Source: Agmasoma carcini (nom. nud.)
Taxonomy: Eukaryota > Microsporidia > Thelohaniidae
Assembly: GCA_029232285.1 (NCBI GenBank)
Contig: JAOXFI010000020.1
Location: forward strand, 18,103-82,102
DNA length: 64,000 nucleotides
Reading direction: 5' to 3'
Program-made: the position numbers and the translations under genes
Notes under the pieces: generated by a model
Told to the model about the DNA's origin: nothing
The model's input: the letters and a program-made list of their open reading frames with translations, nothing else
Databases searched by the model: none
Shown: one piece after another, positions 1 to 10,105 of the stretch
How positions within the stretch are numbered: the first letter of the stretch is position 1
Layout of the letters: the number at the start of each line of letters is the position of its first letter

Positions 1-186
1 TTTGCATACACTGATCCAAGGTATATGGACCACAAAGGTAATTTGATTATTGGTGAAAGACCAGTAAAGAAGGAAAAAAACGTAAAAGAATCAGAAGAAG
101 AAGATAATACAAACTGGTTGTTAATAATTGGATCTTTGATTGGAGCTGTGATTCTATGTGTTATACTTTTTACGTACATTTGTTAA
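1..186 (+). CDS. 3' end of a tail-anchored membrane protein (paralog trio, member 1)
   Basis: The first reading frame is open from base 1 to a TAA at 184-186 and gives 61 residues; the start lies outside the window. It ends in a hydrophobic segment of about 20 residues (WLLIIGSLIGAVILCVILF) with a short tail, as in a C-terminally anchored protein. Just before it is a charged linker. The stretch F-A-Y-T-D-P-R-Y-M-D followed by G-E-R-P matches the same place in the next two members (YMNYKNQMVDGERP at 269-706, YMNDQNKLVEGTR at 3941-4378). It is therefore the first of three tandem paralogs on the same strand. I do not recognise the family and infer only a membrane-anchored role. Confidence 0.75.
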   Translation, partial: FAYTDPRYMDHKGNLIIGERPVKKEKNVKESEEEDNTNWLLIIGSLIGAVILCVILFTYIC

Positions 187-268
187 ATGATTTTCTGTAA
201 TTTTTGGGTTGACATATTTTGAAATATTAATATAAATAAAATATATAAATGATTAGAAAATAATAGGC

Positions 269-706
269 ATGTTTTTAATAAGGTTCATAAGAGCAGAACT
301 ACAACTATACGATTCAGTGAATGATCATGCTGTATTAGCCAACCGATTTGACCAAGATGTGAATGTTGAAATATTGACGAAACATAACCTAGATGATACG
401 TGGGAAAGGGTTGATGGACCTTCATATTTTATTTCGTCAAATGAAAAGCAATATATTCCAATCAAAGATCTTCCTATCGACAGGTATTATTGCTTTTGTA
501 CTATGGAAAATCTTAAAGATGGTGATCGTGCATTTACGAAACAAAAATATATGAATTATAAAAATCAAATGGTTGATGGAGAAAGACCAATACTAAAACC
601 AAAGAAAACTATAGATAAGTTTACTGGTTACAGCATAATGATCTTAGCAGGTATAATATCTATATTTGTTCTTGCTTTCTTCCTCTCAATTTGCTGTATT
701 AAATAA
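269..706 (+). CDS. tail-anchored membrane protein (paralog trio, member 2)
   Basis: 145 residues, starting at the first ATG, 82 bases after the stop of member 1. It has an N-terminal soluble region with conserved short blocks (NRFDQDVNVEI, then DRYYCF near residue 72) and one hydrophobic C-terminal helix (about residues 120-142). Member 3 at 3941-4378 is also exactly 145 residues and aligns end to end, sharing the blocks F-D-x-x-V-N-V, D-R-Y-Y-C-F, K-Y-M-N and the C-terminal anchor. The N-terminus is slightly hydrophobic (MFLIRFI), but both paralogs lack a convincing cleaved signal peptide, so the C-terminal anchor is the more likely topology. No known domain is recognised. Tandem duplication is the simplest origin. 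Confidence 0.8.
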   Translation: MFLIRFIRAELQLYDSVNDHAVLANRFDQDVNVEILTKHNLDDTWERVDGPSYFISSNEKQYIPIKDLPIDRYYCFCTMENLKDGDRAFTKQKYMNYKNQMVDGERPILKPKKTIDKFTGYSIMILAGIISIFVLAFFLSICCIK

Positions 707-2082
707 AAATGAAGATTGAATGTTGATTTTTATAATATGGCTTATAAGATTTAATTTGTTGGTATTTGTATCAATATATATTTATTTAGTTAGAGTCTTA
801 AGGGTTAAAGTGTTGTATAGATTAGTAAAACGAGGTATTGATTTTGATCTAAATTATCTAATAAATATAAAACTAGGACTCAATTATTAAAAATGAGGTA
901 TTAATACATTTAATATTGATGAAATACACCCATAAAAATATTATAAAGAATGATTTTATTATTTTCATCTTAGAAACATACTTGATCTTAAAACAAAGTA
1001 AAAATTAATCTATAAAATGTTATTAGCAGTAATCACACATAGATTAAAGAATATTTGGAGTAAATACTGTTTAGATCAGATATGGTTCTAAAATATACTC
1101 ATGCCACAAATAATTATATCAACAAATGAATATAAGCATTTATTAGGTTAAAAGGAACTTAATCTTACCTTTGATTAACGTGTATATTTAAAAAATGATT
1201 TTTTTATATTTCACGTGGATCTGCTCTTATTTTAAGGGGTCAAATAAAAGACCAATATAATTTTACCTTGAGGTGTTAAATTAAAAATTATAAGAAAAAA
1301 CTACAAACTTTTCATTAGTAAAAATTATTTTTAAGGTCAGAAAATATGTATATTAATCTAATTTAAAGTTATAATCATTAATAAGTATAATTTTAAAGCT
1401 TATTTATGTTATACCTTTAAGTATTTTAATAAATTAGATGAGGCAATGAAATTGTTCAATTTGATTAAACAATGCCAATTTATAGGTGTAAGAGACATGT
1501 GGTTGCTCATCTAGTAATAAAACTAATGTTTTGGTTAATATAGAAATAAATGGTTGTATTACTCGTGATTCAGCTATTACAATTGATAACATACCTGAAT
1601 TAACTTTAGTTATAATGATTAACTAGATGGTAACAAAACTTTATTTGAGTGGATGTTAATTGTTCATATTATATTTTATATGAGTATAATTGTATTTATA
1701 GTACTGTTTTTTCATATCTAAGATTTTATAAACAAAATTAATAATATGAATACTCAAAAATTTGAAAGTTTCAATAATATTATTTTGACTTCACATGAGT
1801 CTCTGGACGTAAATAGACTTAGTTTGGATATATGATCTTAAAGAAATATTTATAATACATGCATTTAAGTATCATTTTAAATCAAATACAGATATACTAT
1901 AAGTTTACAATGCTGTTTATTGTGTATTTAATATATAAATTCTAATAAATAGTTTTAAAACCAATTTTTTTATTGGTTTAATCCCTTTATATCCTGAGGA
2001 AAGGCAATAAAAAATCACTATGCTGAATCTTGGATCTCTTCCAACAAATAAAGTCCAAGATAAAATTGAAATATACTAAGTG
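707..2082. other. gene-free AT-rich stretch with degraded repeat
   Basis: No credible gene seen. Around 1480-1640 there is a short frame containing T-C-G-C followed by about 35 residues before a stop, possibly a relic. Words near 1490-1510 (gtggttgctcat) and 1795-1825 (gagtctctggacgtaaatag) recur in degraded form at 3225-3330 (gggtctctgggcgtagata, gtggttgttcat). The two stretches are therefore pieces of one old dispersed repeat flanking the Merlin relic. Confidence 0.4.
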
Positions 2083-2949
2083 TTACACCTCTCCTTTTTT
2101 AGGTATTTTGATTTTACCATCTAACCAAGATCTTTCTATGGTCTGGGTATGTGCACCAGTCAGTGGATCTACATAGTTAGATTGATGAATGATGGCGTAA
2201 TGCACATACTCAAGATAATTTAGATTTGGATGGTTTCGCCATTCATCTGAAAATATAACCGTGCCTTCTTCCACTTCTCTTTGTATAATAGGTTTTAATG
2301 TTAATTTGTATCGCTTTTCAACAATTAAAACCCACAGTCATCTTCTTTAATTAAGCCAAACTCCATCGACTCTATTGCTAAAATCTCTATTATTTATTAT
2401 ATTTGCTTCAGGACCAATCAAGCCTGCTGGTTCATCACTCCATTATAAGTGACCCCTGTTACTCTTTTTCTTCCCACAAAATTAGATTCGTCTATATAAA
2501 AAAATGTTCTATAGTACCTTACATTTTATTTCTATTTGTAATTGATACTATTTCTATACAAAATCTACGAAACATTTGCAAATTGTGTCACTACTTCTAC
2601 CAGTTAATTGTTGGTCTGTTCTATATGGTATTTCCATGGTAAAGTAAAAAAAATAATTCCAATATTTGAAAAATTCTCAATCTTGATATTCTTATATCAT
2701 ATATACTCAAAAAAATTAAAATTGTTTTTACTATATTGTTTAAGCAATAGGTTATACAGTTTCTATTTCTACATCTCAATGTCAACATAACATTTCCATC
2801 TTTTTTTTTCTTTTAACTTCTTGCAAGTCACCTCCACAGCGATGACAGGTTCTTGCTTCTTCTATTTCATCTATTAGACCATGCCTCCTTAAAAAATCAA
2901 TTGATTTGACCTCTTCACTAATAATATCATAAAATTCAGTCGCTTTCAT
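2083..2949 (-). mobile_element. decayed Merlin (IS1016/IS1595-like) transposase
   Basis: Read on the minus strand, a start at 2949 gives a typical Merlin N-terminus (MKATEFYDII, then a CHRCGG zinc ribbon). Frameshifts and stops follow; the next zinc-ribbon stretch (LRCRNRNC) is in another frame. At 2274-2083 the last part of the DDE domain is still open: SDEWRNHP, YVDPLTGAHTQ, and IERSW before the end. VDP-x-T-G-x-H-T-Q-T-I-E-x-S-W is the hallmark of ISXO2/IS1016-type transposases. The middle of the catalytic domain is scrambled, so the copy is dead. Terminal inverted repeats were not located. The element lies between paralogs 2 and 3 of the tail-anchored trio, showing how the tandem array was pushed apart. 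Confidence 0.85.
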
Positions 2950-3219
2950 GAATCTTCTTATATAAATAACCGATCTTTGTTATTATTTATTCATAAGATA
3001 CATATAATATCCGAATTCTTTTAATCTGTACAGAAATATTTAAAAAACGATTAAACTATAAATTTATAATTATTGTATGTCATAGATGAATATTTTTAAT
3101 GCAAACATATACACAAAAGTATTATAAGCCTATTTGTTATCATATAAAATTTTTTATCTGAGATCGATCACATATCCAAACAGCACCGTTTTAATGCCCA
3201 TAGCGTAGAATACGCCTGT

Positions 3220-3345
3220 TATGGGTTGTTACATGGGTCTCTGGGCGTAGATAAACATAGTTTGATAATATTTATTGTCCGTAGCGTAGAATGCGTCTGT
3301 TTCATGATGTGGTTGTTCATGAAGGGTGATAGGTAAACTTTGTAA
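3220..3345. repeat. degraded dispersed repeat, second piece
   Basis: Contains the words gggtctctgggcgtagata and atgtggttgttcatg, which match 1795-1825 and 1490-1510 imperfectly. The internal phrase 'tagcgtagaat' followed by 'gcctgtt' or 'gtctgtt' also occurs twice here, about 80 bases apart. Nature unknown. Confidence 0.4.
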
Positions 3346-3625
3346 AAGGTTTTTATAGTAGTCCAGAACCTAATTCAGTAATATGTCATTGTTATCGGCT
3401 ATATAGTCGAGCTGAGTATCGTTAAGCTACTTTATGATAATATAATAAAGTTAGAAATTAAAAATTGAAAAGAGTAATTACGAACAAAATTTTATTCTTA
3501 AAAAATTGATTTCGTATTATATCAATGGCTTAGTAAATATTAAACCCTCACTTTCATAAACTAACTAGTTATTATTCAATGACCCTTCCTTCAGTAGCAT
3601 TATGATATATTGATAAATATTTATA

Positions 3626-3669
3626 TTCTTTATACACTAATTAAAATATGTTAATTAGTGTATAAAGAA
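3626..3669. repeat. perfect 19-bp inverted repeat with 6-base loop
   Basis: Arms 3626-3644 (ttctttatacactaattaa) and 3651-3669 are exact reverse complements around the loop aatatg. This can form a hairpin or cruciform about 270 bases upstream of the gene at 3941. In such AT-rich DNA short palindromes are common, but a 19-bp perfect arm with a mixed sequence (acac/gtgt core) is unusual. It could be a mobile-element tip or a transcription end signal. Confidence 0.7.
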
Positions 3670-3940
3670 CATATAAACACAATATTATAGCATTTTAAAG
3701 CTTATAAATATAATATTTATATCATTAGACTTAAGTAAAATTATGCATAAAACAGTCAAACTTCTTCATATATGTCAATCAACATGTTTAATCTATTAAA
3801 AACAAACAAAATAAATCAAAAATAAATTTATTTTTGTCTTTTAACCGAAAATTAAAAAGGTTTTATATTTTTTCATTAGATGATTTATATTGAATTATTA
3901 TAAACAAATTGACTATATAAAGAAACCTTTCTAAAAAAAT

Positions 3941-4378
3941 ATGCTGTTTTTTAATGTGATTTTCACAGAATTGATATGGGAATCTGTTAAGAGTGACCGA
4001 GCAGAAGTACTAAACAAGTTTGATGATGCTGTTAATGTAAAGCTAATGCACAAATTTGATGATGATGACGATTGGCAAGTCTTTGATGAAAAACTGGTAT
4101 ATATTCCATCAAATAGCAAAGGATACTTTCAACTAGAGGATCTAGAAACAGATAGATACTATTGTTTTTCAACAGCAGAAAATGTTGAAGGTGGAAAACC
4201 CGCACTTTCTGATGCTAAATATATGAATGATCAAAATAAGTTGGTTGAAGGTACTAGGAAGCAACAAAAAACTAAAAAGGGGATGAGCAAGCTTGGGCCG
4301 ATTGGTATTTTGCTATTAGTAGGAATTGTAGCCATATTTGCTGCAGCCTTTATATATGTAGCATATGGTATGAAATAA
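3941..4378 (+). CDS. tail-anchored membrane protein (paralog trio, member 3)
   Basis: 145 residues, the same length as the paralog at 269-706 and colinear with it. Shared blocks include NKFDDAVNVKL (compare NRFDQDVNVEI), TDRYYCFST (compare IDRYYCFCT), KYMNDQN and a final hydrophobic helix around residues 119-140 (GILLLVGIVAIFAAAFIYVA). The central acidic run DDDDDW is specific to this copy. The start is the only ATG before the conserved blocks. It is separated from its sister by 3.2 kb holding a Merlin relic. It runs convergently towards IscU with a spacer of about 300 bases. Function is unknown; a membrane-anchored adaptor or cargo-binding role is possible but not shown by sequence. Confidence 0.8.
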   Translation: MLFFNVIFTELIWESVKSDRAEVLNKFDDAVNVKLMHKFDDDDDWQVFDEKLVYIPSNSKGYFQLEDLETDRYYCFSTAENVEGGKPALSDAKYMNDQNKLVEGTRKQQKTKKGMSKLGPIGILLLVGIVAIFAAAFIYVAYGMK

Positions 4379-4686
4379 ACATTTTTGTACGAATTTTATT
4401 TATTTTACAACAAATATTGAATGTATTCCGTTACAATTTTTTATGTAAATAAAATATGTTGTAAGCTGTCCATTGTATTATGCTGAGTTTCTTCTTTATC
4501 AATTATGTAAAATTTATTGATTATTCAATTGTTGTTTTAGTATCAATACACAGACCCTGTTATCATATATAATTACGTATAATTTAAGTTATAAAGATCA
4601 ATGATTGATATAATACACAATTCAGCCAGTTTTGATCATAAATTTATTAAAAACCATCTTCAAATGTAATATTTTATCATTTTTTG
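4379..4686. other. convergent spacer, nothing seen
   Basis: AT-rich 308-base spacer between two converging genes. No gene or clear repeat seen. Confidence 0.5.
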
Positions 4687-5097
4687 TCATTTTCTTTGTT
4701 TTTTCTTAATATCAGATACTGCTGATTTAATAGCATCTTCAGCAAGCATCGAGCAATGCAGTTTTATTGGTGGTAAGCTTAGCTTACTAGCAATGTCTTT
4801 ATTTGATATCTTAAGACCTTCATCAAGAGTCTTGCCCTTCAACATAACAGTCGCTAAGCTAGATGAGGCAATCGCTGATCCACATCCAAATGTTCTAAAC
4901 TTAGCATCTTCAATAATATTATCTTTAACTTTAATTTGTAATTTTAAAACATCACCGCACGCAGGAGCACCAACCAGACCGGTTCCGATGTTCATGCCAT
5001 TCTCAAAAGAACCGACATTACGAGGGTTGTTAAAGTGCTCCATTACATTCTTAGCATATTTAGTTGTAATTCTTGGTGCTTTATTAATGAGAGACAT
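4687..5097 (-). CDS. ISU1: Fe-S cluster assembly scaffold IscU/Isu1 (mitosomal)
   Basis: 136 residues spanning the whole IscU fold. IscU is the scaffold on which the cysteine desulfurase Nfs1/Isd11 and frataxin assemble [2Fe-2S] clusters; in microsporidia this occurs in the mitosome. Visible motifs are YAKNVMEHFNNPRNVGS near the N-terminus, GAPACGDV (Cys47, Asp49), FGCGSAIASS (Cys72), and LPPIKLHCS (residues 108-116; Cys115), where LPPxK is the Hsp70 (Ssq1) binding site. All three cluster ligands and the Asp are present. Only about 12 residues precede the core, so the mitosomal targeting signal must be very short. The upstream leader is AT-only with an AAAATTTT-like block a few bases before the ATG. 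Confidence 0.97.
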   Translation of the reverse strand: MSLINKAPRITTKYAKNVMEHFNNPRNVGSFENGMNIGTGLVGAPACGDVLKLQIKVKDNIIEDAKFRTFGCGSAIASSSLATVMLKGKTLDEGLKISNKDIASKLSLPPIKLHCSMLAEDAIKSAVSDIKKKQRK

Positions 5098-5388
5098 GGA
5101 AAATTTTTACGATTTATTTTTATAAATTATTTGACAGTTCTAATGACAATGTGACATTATCAGTAATTCGCCAATAATTAATTGTGTTGTTTTAGAAGCG
5201 AATATTTAATTTTTTACATATTATATAGGGTTTTCTATTCAATTGTAAATAACGAAATATGTATTAAATTAAAATATATATTTACCGATTGATATAAAAG
5301 GTTTGCAACTGGATTGATAAACATTATATTATATTTTTATATATTTTTCATTAACAACTTTTTATATCCAAGAGAAAACTTTTATCAG

Positions 5389-5913
5389 ATGGACAAAGAA
5401 CAACACTCATGTTACTATGACCAGAATTTTCTTATGAATTACACTTTAGACTCTACAAATGTTATGCTTTACTTCTCTAACTCACATTTCTATTCAAAAT
5501 CTTCCTTAAACGAAATTCTAAAAATGCAATCTCAATTCTCAGAAATAGATACAACATCATTTCTAAAAAAAACAACTGGTTTTTATTATGAACTTATACA
5601 GGACGACAAAGTCTTCATTATTGCCAGAAAGAAAAACGATGGCGCTAATACTGTAGTGGAAAGAGTGTATTACATCATTGAAGGTTGTATATATTGTGCA
5701 CCAACCAATGAAATGATCACAGAGAAGCGACTAACAGATGCCTTGTACTATCTTAACGAAGCTATTGATTTTTATGAAACAAAGAAAAAATATCATTGGC
5801 TAAAGGGCTTTAGCTTTGGAGAAGATAAAAAGGATAACACAAATGCTGAAGATACAAAACTTTTACTTGAGAGTCTTCATGATTTTGAAATTTTAAATAA
5901 AAAAAATAAATAA
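5389..5913 (+). CDS. MED6: Mediator complex subunit 6
   Basis: 174 residues from ATG 5389. MED6 is a head-module subunit of Mediator, which links transcription factors to RNA polymerase II in the nucleus. The N-terminal block matches the family: N-x-L-x-x-x-x-L-D-S-x-N-V, then YFSNSHFYSKSSLNEILKMQ (about residues 27-46; compare YFxxSPFYDxxSNNxxxKMQ). Later come TTGFYYEL, VFIIARKK and the signature YYIIEGCIYCAPT (near 107-119). The frame is open further upstream, but only from a non-ATG codon and through a hydrophobic stretch, so the start at MDKEQH is preferred and fits yeast Med6. The C-terminal region is shortened relative to yeast. Confidence 0.9.
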   Translation: MDKEQHSCYYDQNFLMNYTLDSTNVMLYFSNSHFYSKSSLNEILKMQSQFSEIDTTSFLKKTTGFYYELIQDDKVFIIARKKNDGANTVVERVYYIIEGCIYCAPTNEMITEKRLTDALYYLNEAIDFYETKKKYHWLKGFSFGEDKKDNTNAEDTKLLLESLHDFEILNKKNK

Positions 5914-5915
5914 TT

Positions 5916-5967
5916 TATTTTATTAAAATGGTAAATAATTTTTTATCAAATCCATTTTAGTAAAATA
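5916..5967. terminator. hairpin in the convergent 3' spacer of MED6 and the 6018 gene
   Basis: Arms 5916-5931 (tattttattaaaatgg) and 5952-5967 (ccattttagtaaaata) are complementary over 16 positions with one mismatch, which would be a G-U pair in one RNA strand. The loop is 20 bases. It begins three bases after the MED6 stop and lies about 50 bases from the end of the opposing gene. A shared 3'-end or termination role is inferred from position only. Confidence 0.5.
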
Positions 5968-6017
5968 ACAAAATAATATTTTTTTATTAAAATATACCTT
6001 TTTTCATAATAAATTAT

Positions 6018-6824
6018 TTATTGAAATTTAAGTGTTATACCATTTAAGATTTCCTTCTGCCAGTCTACAATTCTTTGATATTCCTTTATGAGTCTCTTAG
6101 CCTTGTCTTGTGTACTGACGAGCTGCTTGCTAAACTCACTTTTTATTAATGATGCTGGTGTATTTTGAATGCTTGACTTAAGGCTCGTTAGCTCCCTCTC
6201 AACATTCTCTAATTCCATAACCAATTCACCAAGTTGGACTGTTGATCTAATAATTAAATGCTTTACATTCTCCAAGCTATTCGCCACATATTTCTTAATT
6301 GATAAGAAAAACGCTAAATCTTGATCTATTTCATTTACTATCGCCCCAGCTGGTGGTAAAGAAAACTGATAATCATTAGTAACACTATCCATCTTTAAGA
6401 CTGAGTATGATTGTAAAATATTTTCGATCAAAGGTCTATTTTGTGGATATTTATCTAAAAATTTATCAAGAGTTCCTGGAGACTGGGACAGTTGGCCAGC
6501 GAATTCTTCATTTTTAAGATTTTTAGTCAAAAGGTTGTTTATCCCCATGTTGAATGATCCTGGTGTTGGGTTTTCGGATGGCTTAGGTGGTACACCAAGA
6601 TAGCCCTGTGTTGGCATTGTAGTATTAATTTGCTGAGGTATGATGCTTTGTTGATTATATTGTTGGACTTGATTCAAGCCGACCTTCTGCTGTGGATAGG
6701 GTACAGTTGGAACGGTCATGTTTTTATTAGCGATATGATGGTATTGATTGTTATTAACTGCAACGCTTGCAGCTGCTAATAGAATATGCATCCAAATTGC
6801 TTTATGTTGTTTTAGAAATATCAT
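6018..6824 (-). CDS. predicted secreted protein, Q/P-rich then helical
   Basis: 268 residues. A hydrophobic N-terminal stretch (WMHILLAAASVAV, residues 11-23) looks like a signal peptide. Next come a low-complexity region rich in Gln, Pro, Asn and Tyr (about 25-95) and a long helical, partly heptad-like region from about 100 to the end (LENVKHLIIRS, LVMELENVERELTSLKSS, KAKRLIKEYQRIVDWQKEI), suggesting a coiled coil. No cysteines are seen in the mature part. I do not recognise a family. Secreted, low-complexity plus coiled-coil proteins occur in microsporidian spore wall and polar tube, but nothing specific here proves that. It ends tail-to-tail with MED6. Confidence 0.75.
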   Translation of the reverse strand: MIFLKQHKAIWMHILLAAASVAVNNNQYHHIANKNMTVPTVPYPQQKVGLNQVQQYNQQSIIPQQINTTMPTQGYLGVPPKPSENPTPGSFNMGINNLLTKNLKNEEFAGQLSQSPGTLDKFLDKYPQNRPLIENILQSYSVLKMDSVTNDYQFSLPPAGAIVNEIDQDLAFFLSIKKYVANSLENVKHLIIRSTVQLGELVMELENVERELTSLKSSIQNTPASLIKSEFSKQLVSTQDKAKRLIKEYQRIVDWQKEILNGITLKFQ

Positions 6825-7418
6825 GTCTATTTGTTATGTTCGTGTTTTATTTTGTATTAAAACAATGTTTCAAGATTGAATATTATGTTTTCATTTATAT
6901 GACAGCTGAATTATTTAAAATTGATAAGTTTTTATAAAATGATTTGTATATAACTGTAATTTGGTTAATATTTATTTATTAACTGATAAATAAACATTGA
7001 AAATCTATAAAACTATTGGTTCGCCACATAGACATCATTTATTGAACATTAGCTTGTTTTTATGAAAAAAAATATTATGATAATAAAAGGTCTTTATAAA
7101 GGAAAAAGTTAAATAGAAAAAGGTCTTTATAAAGGGAAAAGTTAAATATAAAAAAAATTGGTATTTATTCTAGGTTGAGATAAGATGTGAGGCAAAACGT
7201 CTGACAAAAAGCATACAAAAGTTAAATATAAAAATCAAAGAAATTATAAAGGAAAAAGAATATATAAAAAACAAAGAAAACATAATATATATATAAAGAA
7301 TATATAAAATATATATAAAATTTATATAAAGAAAACATATATATAAAATATATATAAAATTTATATAAAGAAAACATATATAAACAAAACATAAAATATA
7401 TTTCGATTTTTTTATCTA
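6825..7418. other. gene-free stretch with two short tandem duplications
   Basis: Contains a duplicated unit around 7086-7150 (aaaggtctttataaagg followed by aaaagttaaata) and, around 7285-7395, a duplicated AT-only unit (aaagaaaacatatatataaa). No gene seen. Confidence 0.6.
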
Positions 7419-7961
7419 TTATTTGAAAGAGAAGATCCTATCCATATTATTTCTCTCTTCATACTCGTGATGTGGTTCATTATGGTACAAGTCTTCATTT
7501 TCTATTAGATTACCAGTAAATACAGTGGTAGTTCTCTTATATGGAGCATCATTGACTCCTATATTTTGATTTATAATGTTATTATCACAAAGAATTTCAG
7601 TAAGTGATGATATGTTTCTACCATCATTAGTGTGCCTTCTAGATCTATAATTAGACTTAACATTTTGGAATTCATAGCTAATCTTCCAGAATGAGCCTTT
7701 CCCGGCCTTTTCTCCATTCTGTGATCTTGGAATTCTAACAAAGCATCTATTTAGGCTGAGATTGTGTCTAATTGAATTTTGCCATCCGCCATTTGACATT
7801 TTATAGAAGGGGTACCTGTTACTTATTGCTTTATATATCTCTTTAAGTGTAAGCATTCTGTCCTCGCTCTCTTCAATGGCCTGAGTGATTAATTCGCAAT
7901 AGCTTAGTGGTGGTCTTCTTTCTTTTTTCATAAAATTCTCCTCTTCATATCTGTTAAACAT
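7419..7961 (-). CDS. forkhead (winged-helix) transcription factor
   Basis: 180 residues. The forkhead DNA-binding domain occupies about residues 15-100. It starts with RPPLSYCELITQAI, continues through LTLKEIYKAISNRYPFYK, and has the recognition helix GGWQNSIRHNLSLNRCFVRIPR (58-79) with the invariant WQNSIRHNLSLN. It closes with KGSFWKI. The winged helix binds DNA as a monomer in the nucleus. Yeast forkhead proteins control cell-cycle gene clusters, but the target here is unknown. There is no FHA domain, so it resembles a minimal forkhead rather than yeast Fkh1/2. The C-terminal 80 residues are polar and featureless. Either Met1 or Met11 could start the protein; Met1 is used. Confidence 0.95.
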   Translation of the reverse strand: MFNRYEEENFMKKERRPPLSYCELITQAIEESEDRMLTLKEIYKAISNRYPFYKMSNGGWQNSIRHNLSLNRCFVRIPRSQNGEKAGKGSFWKISYEFQNVKSNYRSRRHTNDGRNISSLTEILCDNNIINQNIGVNDAPYKRTTTVFTGNLIENEDLYHNEPHHEYEERNNMDRIFSFK

Positions 7962-8279
7962 GTAAACAAATAAACAGAAATTTTTAAATCAAAAAAAACA
8001 ATGATAAAATTTGTTGTAATTGTATTGATTAGATGTATAAATTTTAAAAATGGATAATAAGGACGTGGGATGAGGTGATTGAATGAGGAGATGAATCTGG
8101 TAAAAGTAAGGGAAGTATTAAAAAGAAGAATGAATGAATAATAGAAATAAATGAGATTTATGGAGTGATTGTTTGTTTGTTTTTAATTAATTTAAATGAT
8201 TTATTAGTTAGTGGTCTTTTATTAAAACAAAATAAATAAATTGAAATTTTTATTTATTTTATAATTGAATCATTTCTAT

Positions 8280-8540
8280 AAATATGTTATATGTTATATG
8301 TTATATATGTTATAATATATATGTGATATAATGTATATATGTTATAATATATATGTGATATAATGTATATATGTTATAATGTATATAAGGTATATGTTAT
8401 AATGTATATAAGGTATATATTATAAGGTATATAAGGTATATATTATAATGTATATAAGGTATATATCATAAGGTATATAAGGTATATTATATATAAGGTA
8501 TAAATAATACTTATATGTTATATGTTATATGTTATTTATA
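8280..8540 (+). repeat. degenerate AT minisatellite (tatgttat / aaggtatat)
   Basis: Successive variants of tatgttatat, a ~32-base unit (tgttataatatatatgtgat) in two close copies, and then units of aaggtatata-ttataatgtata. It looks like replication slippage. No coding sense. Confidence 0.8.
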
Positions 8541-9088
8541 ACAGATAAATAAACAAGATTTTGATATTATAGAACTGATTAATAATCTATTTTAATGGAA
8601 TCAAAAAATAATTGTATTTGATAGATTTTATTCAATAAATGTACATGTTGAACTAACCCTAACACTTGTGGTAATTATTCTTAATGTGTTATGACATAGA
8701 ACAGAATCTTTTTATAAATCTGGAAAACCCATTTTAATAAAAGATGCTCGTTTCGATTCTCATTGTCGACTTAAAAAATAAAAATATATTAACAATTATT
8801 TTTATTATAAAATAATTTCTATTATAAAATTATCAAAATTGAGTACATGTTCAAATGTATAAAAAATTAATTTATTATGTTGAAAATATTGACTTGTTAC
8901 AATCTTATATCTATTATTTATGATTTGGTATAAAAAATAATTAAATGTTATTTTTTTGAATCATTACAAAATAAATAATGTTGTAATTATAATATTTTTA
9001 ACTGGCAGGTAAGTCTTTCTCTTTTGAACTTAGTTATAGATCTAGTGCTTATGATTAATATAGGTTTTTGACTTTATAATTATAAATA

Positions 9089-9195
9089 TTTTGATATTGT
9101 TTGATATTGTTTGATATTGTTTATTATTGTTTATTATTGTTTGATATTGTTTATTATTGTTTGATATTGTCTGGTATTGCTTGATATTGTTTACT
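9089..9195 (+). repeat. 10-bp tandem repeat, tttgatattg-like
   Basis: About ten tandem decamers of tttgatattg with variants tttattattg, tctggtattg and cttgatattg. A plain minisatellite in intergenic DNA. Confidence 0.85.
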
Positions 9196-10105
9196 TTCCT
9201 TTAATAATAAGACAAGTAATATAAAATAATAAATATTGTTTTGTAAGATTTCTTATTCTAGAGATGGATAAGTTATATTCTTGAAAACTGGTTGTAATGT
9301 AGCCACCTTCCTTTATATTATTTATTATATGGCAATTTTACTTTAGCTAAGTCATTATTGTTTATTTCAATTACCTTATAATCATTAATAATTTGTAAAT
9401 ATAATATTATTAATCTTTATAAATATATGTTATCAATCTCAAAGGTCAATAAGCTATATATTAATAGTTATATAATGTTTTTATTGTAGTTATGTTCTTA
9501 ATAATTATATTGTGATATTCTTTATTAATTTTTTTACTATAAAAAATAACCTACAAGCACATAATATTAATAAATAACTACCTATTATATTATTAACAAA
9601 AAGATGTGATATGAATTTATAAAAAATAATTATAATATAGATATTCTCAATCTAATTACAAATATTACATATCAAAATACAAAAACGAATAAATAAATTT
9701 AAGAAAGTTGTAGTTTGGTATGAATTGTTTGTAATTAGATAGATAAATCTTATGTTTTATCATTGATTTAAATATGCTTATACCTTGATTGTTCTATTAT
9801 AAGGAAAAATATAAAGAATAGTTAATATGAACACGATAATAATCAACGTAAACATTATACTAGTCTAATATATACATATCATCAATACTAGACTAATATA
9901 TACATATAATACAATATAACAATATATACATATATATATAACACCATATAACAGAATATAACACCTTAAACAAAATACATTATAATACAAAGAGTTCCAA
10001 AAATTACCATCCCATCATCGTACACTCAACAACAAGCAATCCGTAAAACTCAAATTCTCTTATGTTGATTAACTCAAGGATGGGTAATTTTTTTACTAAC
10101 AAACT

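Larger units (their letters stand above)
7962..10105. other. 2.1-kb gene-free region rich in simple repeats
   Basis: No credible gene on either strand. It contains the arrays listed separately (8280-8540, 9089-9195). It also holds a direct repeat of tactagtctaatatatacat / tactagactaatatatacat near 9857-9908. Near 8750 is the phrase gtttcgattctcattg, which recurs within a longer unit at 26290-26465. Confidence 0.6.

Noticed and set aside
2403..2790. Plus-strand open frames of 60-80 residues
   Set aside because: They lie opposite the Merlin relic and carry no domain; shadow of the transposase.
5314..5388. Longer N-terminus for MED6 with a hydrophobic lead
   Set aside because: It needs a TTG start; the ATG at 5389 fits MED6 and avoids a membrane-like segment.
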